DNA of 64,000 nt from Voacanga thouarsii (Eukaryota > Streptophyta > Magnoliopsida > Gentianales > Apocynaceae). The notes below the pieces were generated by a model. The model worked only from the letters and a program-made list of their open reading frames with translations. It had not been told where the DNA came from and ran no database searches. Below, piece by piece: positions 35,800 to 48,152 of this stretch. The DNA is taken from contig JANUWF010001815.1 in assembly GCA_026120185.1 (NCBI GenBank), positions 248,001 through 312,000 on the forward strand. Reading direction: 5' to 3'. Position numbers and translations under genes: made by a program. The stretch's first letter is position 1. Each line of letters opens with the position of its first letter.

Positions 35800-38700
35800 T
35801 GTAACACCCTACTACCTAGGCTTGCCAGGGCCGGGGATGTCACCCCATCCAAATGACAAGGGGTCTTTATAATTAGGTCACACCAATAAAATTACGGAAA
35901 AAAAATAATACTTTAACTTAAAATTTATTACAACCCAAGAATAAATCCAAGAATAACAAAAACAAATTCATAATAAAATTTATCCACTCTCATCTCCCCA
36001 AAGCACTACACAAAATAAATTATCAGAAAATCTTCCATGGCATGCAATATCTAGCTACTCATTCCCACAGTAGGATCGACCTGAAATCATGGTAAAAATG
36101 ATGATGAGATAAAAATCTAAGTCCATGTGTGCTTTAAGTGTCCAGTGAAAACAGTTCATGAATGCAAAGTATAAATCTTTATAGGAGAAATACTGGCAAG
36201 CAATAAACATTAATTAAAATCAAGAGTGGTGTTTTGGCTTTTTCAACCATACATAATCAATAAAATCAACCACTCAAAAGAAATGATCATAGGTTACCAC
36301 ACGTTGAGCCCCATAACCAGTCAGAATACCGACACTTTGTGCAGACTGATAAAAAAGGTAGGTGATCAGCCTACCGAGCAAGATACTCCTCATTTTCTAT
36401 ACCCAAACAACAACTGGGTGTTCATTCCGACAAAACACAGTCACTTAACTGAAAAATAAACTGCTAGCTCGGACTGGCACAATATATTAGACTGACATCT
36501 TATCCGGGCAGGACTCACCCCTCAGAGGTGGCCACCTACTGAGAGACTTACCCTAACCCCTCAAAGATTAGCCCTAGCAGTCCACCCTTATTGAGTACTC
36601 AACGTAACGTATCCCACATGGGAAAAATGAACCAAACACAGTTCCACATGAAAATGGCAATTAAGGGTTTCCAAAGTCTTTGTCAAAATCAGTTTTAGAA
36701 AGAGTTTTAAGTTTGAGTAAATCTGCTTATTGGTTTTCAAATAATTCATTTGTCTGAAATAAGAAAGAAGTCAATCTTTAATTGCTTTTACAGAAATGAG
36801 TGTCCATGCACTCTACATTTGGCTTGCCATAATAAATATTTTACATCAATCAAGTTTTATGCAGGAGCTTACTTGATCCTTAGCTCGAGATAAAATAAAG
36901 ATCTTCGATCGCTAACCTAACCCCGCCTGGGGTAAATATAAATCACAATCAAACTCCAGCCAAAATCTACTTTCACAAATAAGACTAACTCAACTCACTA
37001 CTACCATGATCCTAGTGTCCCAAGCTTTAAGGCCAAATAATAAATAAAAGGTTTATAAGCTAAGTCTAATTTGATATTTAAAATAATTGGTGTTTTGGGA
37101 AATAGGTACTAATAAGTTGAAGGTTTAATTCTTGCTAAGAATAATTTAGAGTTTATTTGATGAAAAGTCCTAGGTGGTATTAGGTAAAATAATGATTTAC
37201 TAATAATTAATTGTTTGAAAATAATTGCTAACTAAAATTAGTTGAAAACAAATTTTAATGGATCTTGATTGGAAGCCAATAAATAATTTTTAACAGGTTT
37301 TGATTAAAAGATAATAATTGAAAGATAATAAATTTTAATGATATTTATGAATATAAGACTTACAAAATTAATATTTTTACTTATTATAATTATTTATATA
37401 AAAGGCTTTATTTGATATTATTATTATATATAATATCTATATATTTTATTTCGTTAATAAAAGCTATCATTTATTTGACTAAAATATAATAATCTAAATC
37501 TACCTTCCTAGGGTTTTTGAATTTGCTAGCAAAAAATATAATATTAAATATTTTATTGAAGAAATAAAATTAGCTTAGGGACAACTAGTTCATGATCATA
37601 ATTCTACTTGTTAACTACAATCATGAATATATACTCCACTTCAATTCATCAAATCATCCAAATCATGAATAAAAACATAAATCCAATTTTATCAAGGCAT
37701 GATCCAACCTCTACTAGCATAAACATAATTATGGCTTCAATAATCACACATGAATATAAATCCTATTCATCATGGATGACATAATCTCTAGCATACTTGT
37801 TCACAAATACTACCTATGACATGGAAACATGCATTAAACCCTAAAACACCATACAATCAACCAAGATAATCAACTCATGCATAAATCTCATCTCCATCAT
37901 AAACACACATTTATTCATGCTTCAATCTCTACTCATCATAACAATATATGCTCAAATCCTATTCATAATCCATCTCCTACCAATATCATCCTAGAGACAT
38001 GAATCTAGAATTAAAAATGAGGGTTGAAAAGGCTTACTTGATTGATGAGTACCTTGAAGGAGTTTCGAATGGATCTCAACTCCTAGATATCTAAATCCGT
38101 CCAAGGAAGATGAAGAAAGCATGGCTGTTGGTGAAGAACCATTCGGCCAAGAAGAAGAGAGTGTTTGGCCAAGAGAGAGAGAGAGAAGAGAAGAAGAGAG
38201 TCCATTAGCATGCTTATTCATATATATATTCATTAGAGATCAAAGATTAGTGAAGATGAAATTGTTTGAACAAACCTACATTGAAGGTGTTCTTGAGCCT
38301 TAACAAAATTTCTGATTTTTTATCCAAAAGAGCAAGTTGGATTTTGGAGTTTGATGTTAAAAATGGTATGGATGGACTCATGGTAGTGAGTAGATGAAAT
38401 CTAGAATTTTTGGAAGAAGTTTGAAGTGGTTTGGAGAGGTATTAGGCTAAAGAAAGGAGTAGGTGTTCTTGGTGTTCTATGTGTGCTTGAATGTTGAAGA
38501 GAATGGAGGAATTTTGGTTAATGCTGGCCGAAATTCTGAGGGAGAGAGTGACCGAATTATTTTGAGAGGTTTTCGAAGATGATTTTTCTGAATTGAAAGG
38601 AAAAGGAAAGGCTGGTTGTTGAAATACTAAAAGAATATTTTTGGGAATCAAATTTGGAAACAAAATATAGCAAGAATATTTTGATCAAAGGAAAGCTTTT

Positions 38701-40137
38701 TGGAACTACTATGGCCGACTGATTGCTCTGTGATTTGACTGGATGAAAGCTGGTTGAAGAAGGTTAATGGTGGCTGAAAAGAAGGAGTGTAATGGTGAAG
38801 GGAAGGTCTGGTTGTTTGAGGGACATTTTATGGAAGGTTGCTAAATTAAGTTTGCTGGAAATTTGGTATCCAATCAAAGTATGATTGCAGTGATTTGTTG
38901 GAGATATTTTCGGGCAGCCATGATTGATTTTCGTGTAGAATGCTGGAGAAGACAATGGAGTTCAGTTCATGGCTGTTCAAGAGAAGTTTGTGCAGAAAAA
39001 TGGTAAAGGTTTCGGATAAGGCTGAAGGAGAACAAAGCTGGAAATTGTGTTCAGTGATTTCGCAAGTTTGAAGGAAAATTCTGGGCAGATTTTTCTACCA
39101 TGGTTCAGTTAGTTTGCAGAGGGTTTGAGGGGGTATTCAGAGGTCTTTCAAGGCTGGTTTCCAGCCTTCTTCATGGAGGAAAAACGTGGCTAAGGAGCTG
39201 GAGAAAATCTGGAAGAAAACAGCTTGGTTTGAACTCACCTATGCTGTGATTTTGCCCAAAAAATTTCTGATTTTGCACAGCATTTGTGCAGTCCGAAATT
39301 GGCCAGAAAATTCCAGGTTTCAAGCTGATCAAGAGGGCTATTTTTTGACAGCATTTGGAAGGAAATAATGGCTGAGAATTTCGACTCTTTGCATGCACAA
39401 GAAGCTGGAAAAAAAAATTCCTGAACACTTCATGAATGAAATGAACCTAGCTAGAGTGGAGTTTTGAAGGTTCACTAGGGGAATTAATTCTCTTGGAACC
39501 TTCCCCAACTCTTCCATATTTTCAAACCATAAGATGTCTTTTCCTTAGACATTTTGAACCTTCAAAGCCATAGCACTTTACTGAATTTTCTGGAATGAAA
39601 TTGGCTAGAACAAATTGACCAACCTATTGAATTGAGAAGTAGGAAAAATTAAGAATCAAGAAAGGATGAATTCCCATAGGAATTTTTGTAGGGCACAAGA
39701 ATAGGATTAGGATACTCCTACTATGTCTCTCCTAGGACAACACCTCTACTCTACTCTAAAGCACCTAAGGCCGAAAATACAACCTTCCCAAACAAAAATA
39801 AAATTTAATCATGCTAAAGCTCTAATGATGGAATTTGAACCCAAGACCTCAAGAATTAATTCAAAAGCTCTAACCACTACACCACAGCAACTCTTGTTCT
39901 TATTTTCTCTCTAAAATATTTTTTCTATTTAATCCTCAAGTTATCTCCTTATTTTTACCTCGGGTAAAAATTACCATTTTATCCTTCTTACTCAATAACC
40001 ATAATCAAGCCCTCTAGACCATAAAACCTAAATCCAAAGCACATAAAATCATCTAAAAATATATTTAAACATGCAATAAAGTATGATATGCATCCTAACC
40101 CCCTTACTCTAAGGTTGGTTCCGACTGGGGTTTCACA
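35800..40137 (-). mobile_element. 3' LTR of Tekay/Del-like gypsy element B
   Basis: TGTAACACCC to GGGTTTCACA on the plus strand, 4338 bases, same family as LTR A. A polypurine tract abuts its right end and the integrase gene follows, so this is the 3' LTR of a minus-oriented element. It was inserted into the copia RNase H region; GGCAA precedes it. The matching duplication cannot be checked because the other end of B is lost. Frames within it (36226-36459 and others) are not genes. Confidence 0.92.
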
Positions 40138-40150
40138 TCCTCCTCTTCTT
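40138..40150 (-). other. Polypurine tract of gypsy element B
   Basis: The minus strand reads AAGAAGAGGAGGA directly before the LTR start TGTGAAACC. Confidence 0.9.
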
Positions 40151-40163
40151 AGAAGAATTTCAT

Positions 40164-40389
40164 CCCGAAATTCAAGCATACCTCTATTTCAAATCAGGAT
40201 ACTTCCGCTTAACCCACTCTTTTGATTCCTATGTGGCATCCTGCGTCCCATGGTGCTCCCACCGAACCTTGACCGTCCCGAAATTCAAGCATACCTCTAT
40301 TTCAAATTATGATACTTTCGCTTAACCCACTCTTTTGATTCCTATGAGGCATCCTGTGTCCCATGGTGCTCCCACTGAACCTTGACCAT
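40164..40389. repeat. 113-bp tandem duplication at the 3' end of gypsy B pol
   Basis: Copies 40164-40276 and 40277-40389 both begin CCCGAAATTCAAGCATACC and differ at only a few positions. It covers the end of the integrase frame and the sequence up to the PPT, so one extra copy lies between the coding end and the LTR. Confidence 0.88.
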
Positions 40390-42300
40390 CGGTATCTGCT
40401 TGTTCTGAAGACTCTTGATACTGCGATCTAATATCTTCACGGGCTTCTCCACATGGCTCAGATCAGGTTGCAACACCGACGGCTCATCATTCAGAACGTG
40501 ACCGGAATCAGCATTGTACTTCTTCAATTGAGACACATGAAACACATCGTGAATTCCTGTCAACCCATCTGGCAAGTCCAAGCAGTAAGCTACCGGTCCA
40601 ATCCTTTCCTTAAGCGGGAACGGCCCCAAATACCTCAGATTCAACTTTCCACCATTCGGATGCTTCAAGATTCCCCTATTTGCCGTCAATCTCAAAAATA
40701 TGTTGTCCCTGACTTGAAACTCCAATTCTCGCCGCCGGTTGTCCGCATAGCTCTTCTGCCGGCTCTGAACCACTTTCAACCTTTCCTTGATCAATTTCAC
40801 CTTATCCAACATTTCTTGGACACAGACTTCCCCGGTTCTGCTCACGTGACCATCTTCTTACCAACTCCAATACAACGGTACCTGACACTTACGCCCATAC
40901 AAAGCCTTATATGGTGCCATCCCAATTGAAGATTGATAGCTATTATTGTATGACAGTTTTGCGTACAGTACACACTCTATCCACTTGTCCCCGAAATCCA
41001 GAACACAGGCTATCAGCATATCATCCAATATTTGTATAACCCTTTCTAACTGCCCATTGGTCTGCAGATGCGCCGTCGTACTGAATTTCAGACTCGACCC
41101 TATCGATTCTTGAAACTTTCCCCAAAAACGAGACGTAAACCTCAGGTCTCGGTCAGACACAATACTCGAAGGCACTCCATGTAGTCGGACTATTTCTCGA
41201 ACATAAGTCTAAGCCAGCTTCTCCATAGAGTCTCTTATGTTTACCGGTATGAAATAGGCCGACTTGGTCAGTCGATCCACCACTATCCATATGGCATCCT
41301 TCTGCATCTTCGACATGGGAAGTCCGATGACAAAATCCATAGTCACCTCCTCCCATTTCCATTCCTGTACTGGTAATGGCTGTAATAGTCCCGCTGACTT
41401 CTTGTGCTCCGCTTTGACTTTCTGGCAGGTGAGATAGGTTGAGACATACTTGACCACATCCCGCTTCAGTTCGGGCCACCAATAGGCTCTCTTCAGGTCC
41501 TGGTACATCTTGACTTCCCCCAGATGAATGGCATACTTGCTCTTGTGCGCCTCTTCCAAGATTCGGTCCTTCAATTGCTGCTCCCCGGGTACACACAATC
41601 GATCCCTAAAATGCAAAAATCCCTCTTCATCTTGACGGAAGTCACTGCCTGGCCGCTTGAGTTCCTTGTCCTTGAGAAGCTAAAACTCGGTATTGTTGTG
41701 CTGAGCTTCCACGATTTCCTGTCTTAAATCCGGTACCAACTTTAAATTACTAATGACAATCCTCTTCTCTTGCACTTCCACCCTTCTATCCAACATATCC
41801 TGAACTACTTGAATTTCTTGCATTCTAAGTCTGGCCATTCCAACTTTTCTGCTCAAGGCGTCTGCCACAACGTTGGCCTTCCCGGGATGGTAGTTGATCG
41901 GACAACGGTATTCTTCCAGAAATTCCATCCATCTTCGCTGCTTCAAGTTCATATCGTTCTGAGTGAAGATATACTTTAGACTCTTATAATCGGTGAACAT
42001 CTCATATTCGGCTCTGTACAAGTAGTGTCGCCATTTCTTTAGGGCGAACGCGATAGTTGCCAGCTCCAGATCATGAGTAGGATAGTTGACTTCATGAGGT
42101 CTCAGCTTCTGAGAAGCGTAAGCGATCACCTTCCGGTCTTGCATCAGAACTGCTCCCAGTCCTTCATTTGAAGCGTCGGTATACAGCGTGTAAGGCTTCC
42201 CTTCCTTTGGCAGACTCAATACTGGTGCCGTCATCAGTCTTTGCTTCAGCTCTTGAAAAATTTTCTCGCATTTCTCGTTCCACAAAAATGGAACATTAGA
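40342..42300 (-). pseudogene. Gypsy B pol: RNase H and integrase
   Basis: RNase H comes first on the minus strand: [53 protein letters not shown] frameshift near 41680 leads to integrase: zinc region HKSKYAIH...LTCQKVK, where the first zinc Cys appears as Tyr (STYLTC), then core residues in MDFVIGLP, VSDRDLRF and NGQLERVIQ (D, D, E retained). The C-terminal part has LGPFPLKERIG, HDVFHVSQLKK and VKVQWEHHGTQDAS. Stops at about 41207 and 40855. Gag, protease and RT are missing. The order RNase H-integrase and the C-terminal block fit Tekay/Del chromoviruses. Confidence 0.92.
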
Positions 42301-42380
42301 TGTCATCTTATTTCTCGTTCCACACAAATGGAACATACTGGTGCCATCATCTTATTTCTCGTTTCACACAAAGTTTCATT
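42262..42380. other. Deletion junction with filler repeats between gypsy B and CACTA-1
   Basis: The segment TCTCGTTCCACA-AAATGGAACAT with CTTATTTCTCGTT recurs three times in part (about 42271-42297, 42309-42335, 42354-42370) exactly where the gypsy RNase H sequence ends and CACTA transposase sequence begins. Locally copied filler of this kind is typical of error-prone end joining. Confidence 0.75.
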
Positions 42381-45300
42381 CAAATGGTTAAGTTCATGAA
42401 GGAGGTCGTACCAGGAAGGAATAAGATTCCAGATGACTTCTACGAGATGAAGAAATTAGTATCCGGCCTAGGCTTACCTGTCCAAAAATTAGATCTTTAT
42501 ACAAATGGATGCTTGCTTTTTTGGAAAGATGACATCACACCTAGGAATTACAAGTTTTGTAGTCATCATCAGTACATGCTGAGGAAAGGTCGGGGGACTA
42601 AGAGGCATAAGGAGATACCTGTTAAAAAGATGTACTATTTTTCAATAACGCCTCAATTGCAGTGATTGTATTCATCTAAAATGACTGCTGCACACATAAG
42701 ATGGCATGCGGAGAGCTTAGCAATTGATGGCTACATGAGTCACCCTTGTGATAGTGAGGGATGGCAACATTTTGATAAGAGTCATCCTGAGTTTGCATGG
42801 GAGTTGAGGAATGTAAGGCTTGGATTGTGCACAAATGGTTTTGCTCCGTTTGGGATGTCTGGAAAATAATATTCATGTTTGCTAGCCATCCTCACTCCTT
42901 ATAATCTCCCCCCATGGATGTGCATGAAAGATCTAATAATATTTTTAACTGTCATTATTCCAGGGCCAAAGAATCCCAAAACAAGATTGATGTTATTTAC
43001 AACCAATGATTGATGAGTTGAGGGGGATTGTGGTCTAATGGTGTCTACACATATGACATATCAAAGAGACAAAATTTTCAATTGTGGCCTGTACTGTTAT
43101 GGACAATTAATGACTTTCTAGCCTATGAAATGCTTAGTGGGTGGAGGACTACAGGAAGATTTGCTTGTCCATATTGCATGGAGCACACAAAGTCTTTCCA
43201 TTTGCAATTTGGTAGAAAAACATCTTGGTTTGATTGTCATCATTAATTCTTGCCACTTGGTCATCCATTCAGGAAGGACACACGTTCATTCAGAAAGAAC
43301 AGAGGACACAAAACTTCATCACCTATAGACCATCTAACAGGAATTGAAATGTGGGTTAGGGTGTGCCACTTTTCCAAAATTACAGATTTAGGACATGAAC
43401 TTGGGAGGAATGACAGTAAAGGTGTGAATCACACCTGGGTTAAAAGGAGCATCTTTTGGGACTTGCCTTATTGGCGAACTTTATTAGTATCACATAACAT
43501 AGACATCATGCATAATGAAAAGAATGTGTTTGACAATGTCTTTAACACCGTTATGGATGTGAAGGGAAAAATAAAAGATAATCTAAAGGTGAGACTTGAT
43601 GTCGAGACTTATTGTCACAGGCCTAAATTACAAGTTAGTAGTGCAGTGGAAAGAAAGGTTATCATACCTAAAACATGCTATTCATTAACTAGTGCGGGCA
43701 AGCAAGCGATGCTTGAGTAGGTGAAGGAACTCTAACTCCCAGATGGATATGCTTCCAACTTAGCACGATGTGTTGATCTCCAGGAGTCGAAAATGTCTGG
43801 CATGAAAAGTCATGATTGTCATGTGTTCTTGGAACAATTACTTCCAATTGCTCTAAGGGAATTTCTTCCACTTAACGTGTGGAACGTGCTGACTGAATTG
43901 AGTCTTTTCTATAAAAATTTGCACTCACCAAAACTATCTATCAGTCACATAAGGAAATTGGAGTTCGAAATTCCTGTGCTCTTATGTAAGCTTGAGAAAA
44001 TATTCCTCCCAGGTTTCTTCGATATAATAGAGCACCTAGTTGTTCATTTCCCATATGAATCTCATGTTTGTAGTCCAGCTTAATATAGGTGGATGTATCC
44101 ATTTGAAAGGTAAAAACATGTTAATAATTTGATTTGCACATGATTACATGATAATGCCAGTAATGTTCTGATGAAGATTACTCTAATTATGGCAATGACG
44201 CATTGCAGGTTCTTACATCACCTAAAAATTAAGGTGAAAAATAAGGCAAATGTTAAAGGATCAATTTGTAATGCTTACTTAGTTGAAGAAGCCTTGACAT
44301 TCTTTTCCTACTACTTTGAAGAACATATTCAGACAAGGCATACACAAATTCCTCGTAATGCAGAGGTTGCAACTGAGCACAGTCCGAAAAATCTATTGCT
44401 ATATATTTGTAAAGTTTGGGGGAGGACACTGGTGAAGATCCAAAGTAGATTCCTGACATCTGAGGAATTTAAAGCTGTCACAAACTATATCTTACTAAAC
44501 TATGAAGACGTAAAACCTAATATAAGGTATTTCTCATCTACTTTACGATCCCAACACCCATGTATCATAGAGTTGGAAGTAGACAGAAAGATAGAGAGTG
44601 AATTTACTGGATGGTTCAAAAATTACATAAGTTATCCATATAATACTTGAATAATAGTATGTTAAATAACTTGAATACAAACTTATGTATATCTTACAAT
44701 TCATTTCTTGTAGGCACGTGATCCTTTCAATGGAGTGACAAACAAATGTTTGCAAAACCTCTCGTGGGGACCATCAAGACAGGTGAAATCATCTCAAGGG
44801 TATTTAATTAATGGTTATCGATTTCACATACGTAAGTACACAAAAGGTAGAAAAAGTGTTAACTATAGAGTTTGTGTTAAGGGTGGCTAGAATGATCATA
44901 GTGGTGTTGATTATTATGGGGTGTTAAAGGAGGTTATTGAGGCTGAATTTCCTCCTGGTCATCCAATATGGATAGTAGTGCTTTTTAAGTGTGATTGGTT
45001 TGACCCTACTCTAAATTGGGGTATTAGAGTACACCCTCAATATAAGTTGGTAGACATCAATAGTAAGAGGTGTTACCCTAAATATGATCATTTTGTATTA
45101 GCCCAACAAGCACATCAAGTGTGCTTTATGATATATCCAGGAACTAAAAGACTAAAATCTAATTGGATGGCAGTGTGCAGAATGAAAGTGTGGCATGTGG
45201 TTGATGCACCCATCGTTAATAGGGCTTACCAAGAAGAAGTTGATGACAATGATGTAATGAGTGTATCTTTAATAGTAGTTCTTGGTCCCTTAAAACATGA

Positions 45301-45460
45301 AGAAGGTATAAATGCGTTATTGGACGTTCAGGAGGAAAAATTAGAACCCATCCAAGATTTGAACTACAATATATCTAATGATGAGGGTGATTGGGAAATA
45401 AATTCTTGTATAGAAGTTGATTCTGAGGAGTATACTTCAGAGGAAGACTCAAGTGATTAG
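42375..45460 (+). pseudogene. CACTA-1 TNP2-type transposase, N-terminus missing
   Basis: Starts within the gene (VKFMKEVVPGRNKIPDDFYE). TNP2 domain follows with GLGLPVQKLDLYTNGCLLFW, HIRWHAES, DFLAYEMLSGW, RFACPYCMEHTKSF, HNIDIMHNEKNVFDN and PDGYASNLARCVD. The DUF4218 region is at about 43800-44100 (CHVFLEQLLPIALREFLP). An intron ends GCATTGCAG at 44210. Exon 44211-44650 holds VEEALTFFSYYFEEH. A further exon from 44715 carries DUF4216 (FKCDWFDPTLNWGIRVHP) and an acidic end, stopping at 45460. In-frame stops at about 42663 and 42867 and later make it non-functional. The protein would cut and rejoin element ends. The N-terminal transposase-associated domain, still present in CACTA-2 at 52140, is deleted here. 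Confidence 0.92.
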
Positions 45461-45621
45461 TGTATTTTATTTAGTCGATTAGTTCTTCGTATGTCCATCT
45501 TGATCTCCACATACGCGAAGTACGAGTTACAATTTACTTTTATGTATATATATTAGTGAGAAAATGTGACATTTTTTTCCTAAACTTACATTTTTTTTTT
45601 AATTATGTTTTTCCCTCTTAG

Positions 45622-47264
45622 ATATATCTACTCGAGATCAGCAGCCTTCAGCTGATGTAGGCCGTACTCATACACGAGACTGTACGCCATCACCTAGGCA
45701 TGCTCCACGGATCCTAGCGCCTGGTTAGCATCGGGGAGATATACCACCTATGCAAGGTAGTGAGTCTCATGTTGTTCCATCATCTGCAGCATCTTTTCTA
45801 CTTGGATCTCAGGACTAGGATCCACGACCGTTGATTACACCACGAGCTGACGGGTATTATTTTGTACATTATATTGTATTTTATAAGTAGATTATAATTA
45901 GTTAAGTATATTTCACTCATTTTCATTTTTAACCTCCATGATTAATTTTACAAATAAGATTTGCTGGTTCCCATCGCTGTGTATGGAAAATCACCTCGAT
46001 ATTCCAACGGTATTTTGATGGGCCCTACACCACATTTGTGAATATCCCGATGCAAGAATTTTTTGTACGAAGAGTTCGAAGTAAGTTACTATTTATTATA
46101 GAAATGCATAATATTTATGGCTTTTGATATTTATAATATATTAACAATTTCGAATATAATGTAATTTTTTGTAGAAGCTATGTCGTTGGGCCGATGATCA
46201 CAGTGGTCAGATCTAGGCCAACTAGGAGCACAAGTGCAGGACTCGTTTTTCGGACAACTTATTGAAGGCTCAGAGGGCGACCCCAGTTGGTTAGTCCCCT
46301 TCCTAGATTAACGATCAGATCTGGGAGCAGATGAGGCAGCACTGGAGCACACAAGAGTTTCAACAGGTCTCCTCCACTGCTAAGAGGAATAGGGGTCATG
46401 CCACTTTGACTAATACTGGAGGCTTGGTCTCGTTCATTGTCCACGAGGATCGTATGGTAATTTTCTTCGAGTGCTCGCATGTTTTGTAATTTCATTTCAT
46501 TAAATTTATTTGCAATCAATATTCTAATCAGTTATCATTGTAATTGCAATGGCACAAGATGGGTGATGACTTTTCTCATATTGACTGGTATAAGAGGTTG
46601 CATACTTTTCAGAGTGAGGATAGACAGGGGCAGTACATCAGCAAGCGTTCTTGCAAGACATTGGTAAAGAGTTAAAATTTGTGTATTAAAAAATACTTTA
46701 CATTTGGTTACATTTCATTTAAAAAGAAATGACTTCTCTCAATTTTAGGAAGACGTGATGGCTGCTAAGGTGCGCCTTACTCAGGCTTCTTCTATTGGGT
46801 TTGTGAGCGTCACCTCTTCTGCTGTCCCAGATGACCGGGCTCTATTTATTGAGGTGGCTGGTGGGTTCAATAGATGCCGCATTTTTAGACTTGGCTCAAA
46901 GGCAGCCTGAGCCATGCAACAGTTCCAGGGGAGTTCCTCGCGGTCCATGGAAACCTCTACAGCTGTAGACATTGAGCAGATAGTCGAGAGGAGGGTAGAG
47001 GAGAGGGTTGCAAGTGGTGAGACAGGAGCTTATGAGGGATTTTGATTAGAAAGTTGATCATATTTACAGTTAGATGGCATTGATTTCGGAGAGGTTCGAA
47101 CTTCCTATACTACTGATACCGTCAACACAGGCAGCCGATAGGGAGGACCACACTAGTGGCAGCTCCTTCATTTTGCCCCCAGATCCTCATCCTTCGACCT
47201 ATTCGCTTCCTCGGTCTTCACCCCCACCTCCTTCAATTGGCGCCACTGCTCCTGTAGTTTAGAA
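45622..47264 (+). pseudogene. CACTA-1 second gene, Ptta/En/Spm (Transposase_24) type
   Basis: Five probable exons: 45622-45855 (Pro/Ser/Arg-rich), 45959-46079 (RFAGSHRCVWKI... YTTFVNIPMQEFF, donor GTAAGT), 46175-46455 (WEQMRQHWSTQEFQQVSSTA, NTGGLVSFIVHEDRM), 46548-46660 (GDDFSHIDWYKRLHTFQ, QGQYISKRS) and 46749-47264 (EDVMAAKVRLTQASS, then VDIEQIVERRVEERVASGE and a Ser/Pro-rich tail). These match plant Transposase_24 layout, the second product of CACTA elements, probably a DNA-binding partner of the transposase. Several in-frame stops (TAG twice near 46200) and a frameshift near 46290 break it. Exon limits are my reading of splice sites. Confidence 0.8.
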
Positions 47265-47269
47265 ATTCT

Positions 47270-48100
47270 ATTATACATTTTATCATTTATATCACATTGT
47301 TAAAAGATATTCTGTTTGACACATTATAGTTATCCTATTATTTATTTCATATTGTTGAGCTAATTAATTTCCTTTCCAATTTAATGAAATCGCTTTGCAT
47401 TTTTTTTGAATTCATGTGTTGTGTGTTATATATTGTATCAATATGTAATACGCTACAAGTGGTTCGAAATAATTTCAAAATAGGCATTTTCATAAAAGAA
47501 AATAAATAAATCAGCTACAGGTTAGCTACGGACCATCGCTAATCCCTTTCTAATTTAGCTACGGATTAGCAATAGTAGGAAATTTTAAAATTAGTAGCCA
47601 TCACTAATCCCTTTCTATTTTAGCTACGGATTTGCGACGGTGGAATTTATTTCCATAAATTTAACTTAAAATTAGTTTTTCTGTTGCTAATCTGTCACAG
47701 AATTAGCTACGACTTTGCGACAGTAATTTAATTAAATGGTAAAATAAATTTAGATAGCCGTTGCTAAACCATCGCCGAAATTGCTAGGGCAATCTTCCAT
47801 CTCTAATCCGTTGCTAAATTGGCTACGGTTTATCTATGACACGAATTAATTTTCTATAATTCTATATGAAAGAATAAAACATCTCTTGTTATTCCGTCGC
47901 TAATTTGACCGTTGTAATTTTGTTGACCGAATCTTTTGCTCTCACTAAACCCTTTCTATTAGAGACGGCTAATGTTTGTTGTTGCTAAAATTTCATTTAG
48001 CGACCACGTATTCAGCTATGGCTTACCCCGTCGCTACGCCGTCGCTAGTTGTAATTAGTAACGGATTAAGCCGTCGCAAACCTTGTATTTTCTTGTAGTG
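47270..48100. repeat. CACTA-1 3' region, subterminal repeats and right TIR
   Basis: From about 47508 TTAGCTACGG, CTAATCCCTTTCTA and GCGACGGT-type words recur in both orientations up to the terminus TTTTCTTGTAGTG. 47270-47500 is AT-rich 3' flank of the gene. Confidence 0.85.
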
Positions 48101-48152
48101 GATATCATAAGCAAGACGTTTGATAGAAGATATGGAGATGTGTTGTCTATGC
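48101..48152. other. 52-bp spacer between two CACTA elements
   Basis: Begins with the GAT target duplication of CACTA-1 and ends TGC before the degenerate left end of CACTA-2. No other feature. Confidence 0.7.

Larger units (their letters stand above)
21086..48100 (+). mobile_element. CACTA-1: CACTA (En/Spm) transposon with nested insertions, ~27 kb
   Basis: Left end CACTACAAGAAAAC at 21086, right end TTTTCTTGTAGTG at 48100; the termini match over 13 bases. Both are flanked by GAT (21083-21085 and 48101-48103), the 3-bp target duplication expected for CACTA elements. Subterminal arrays of GCGACGG / TAGCTACGG motifs lie inside both ends. The interior holds a possible captured gene fragment, a nested copia/gypsy block (25663-~42340), and degenerate TNP2 and Transposase_24 genes on the plus strand. 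Without the nested block the element is about 10 kb, a usual size. It is not autonomous now: both genes contain stops. Confidence 0.88.

Noticed and set aside
40453..40929. 158-codon plus-strand frame
   Set aside because: Antisense shadow of the gypsy integrase frame on the minus strand.
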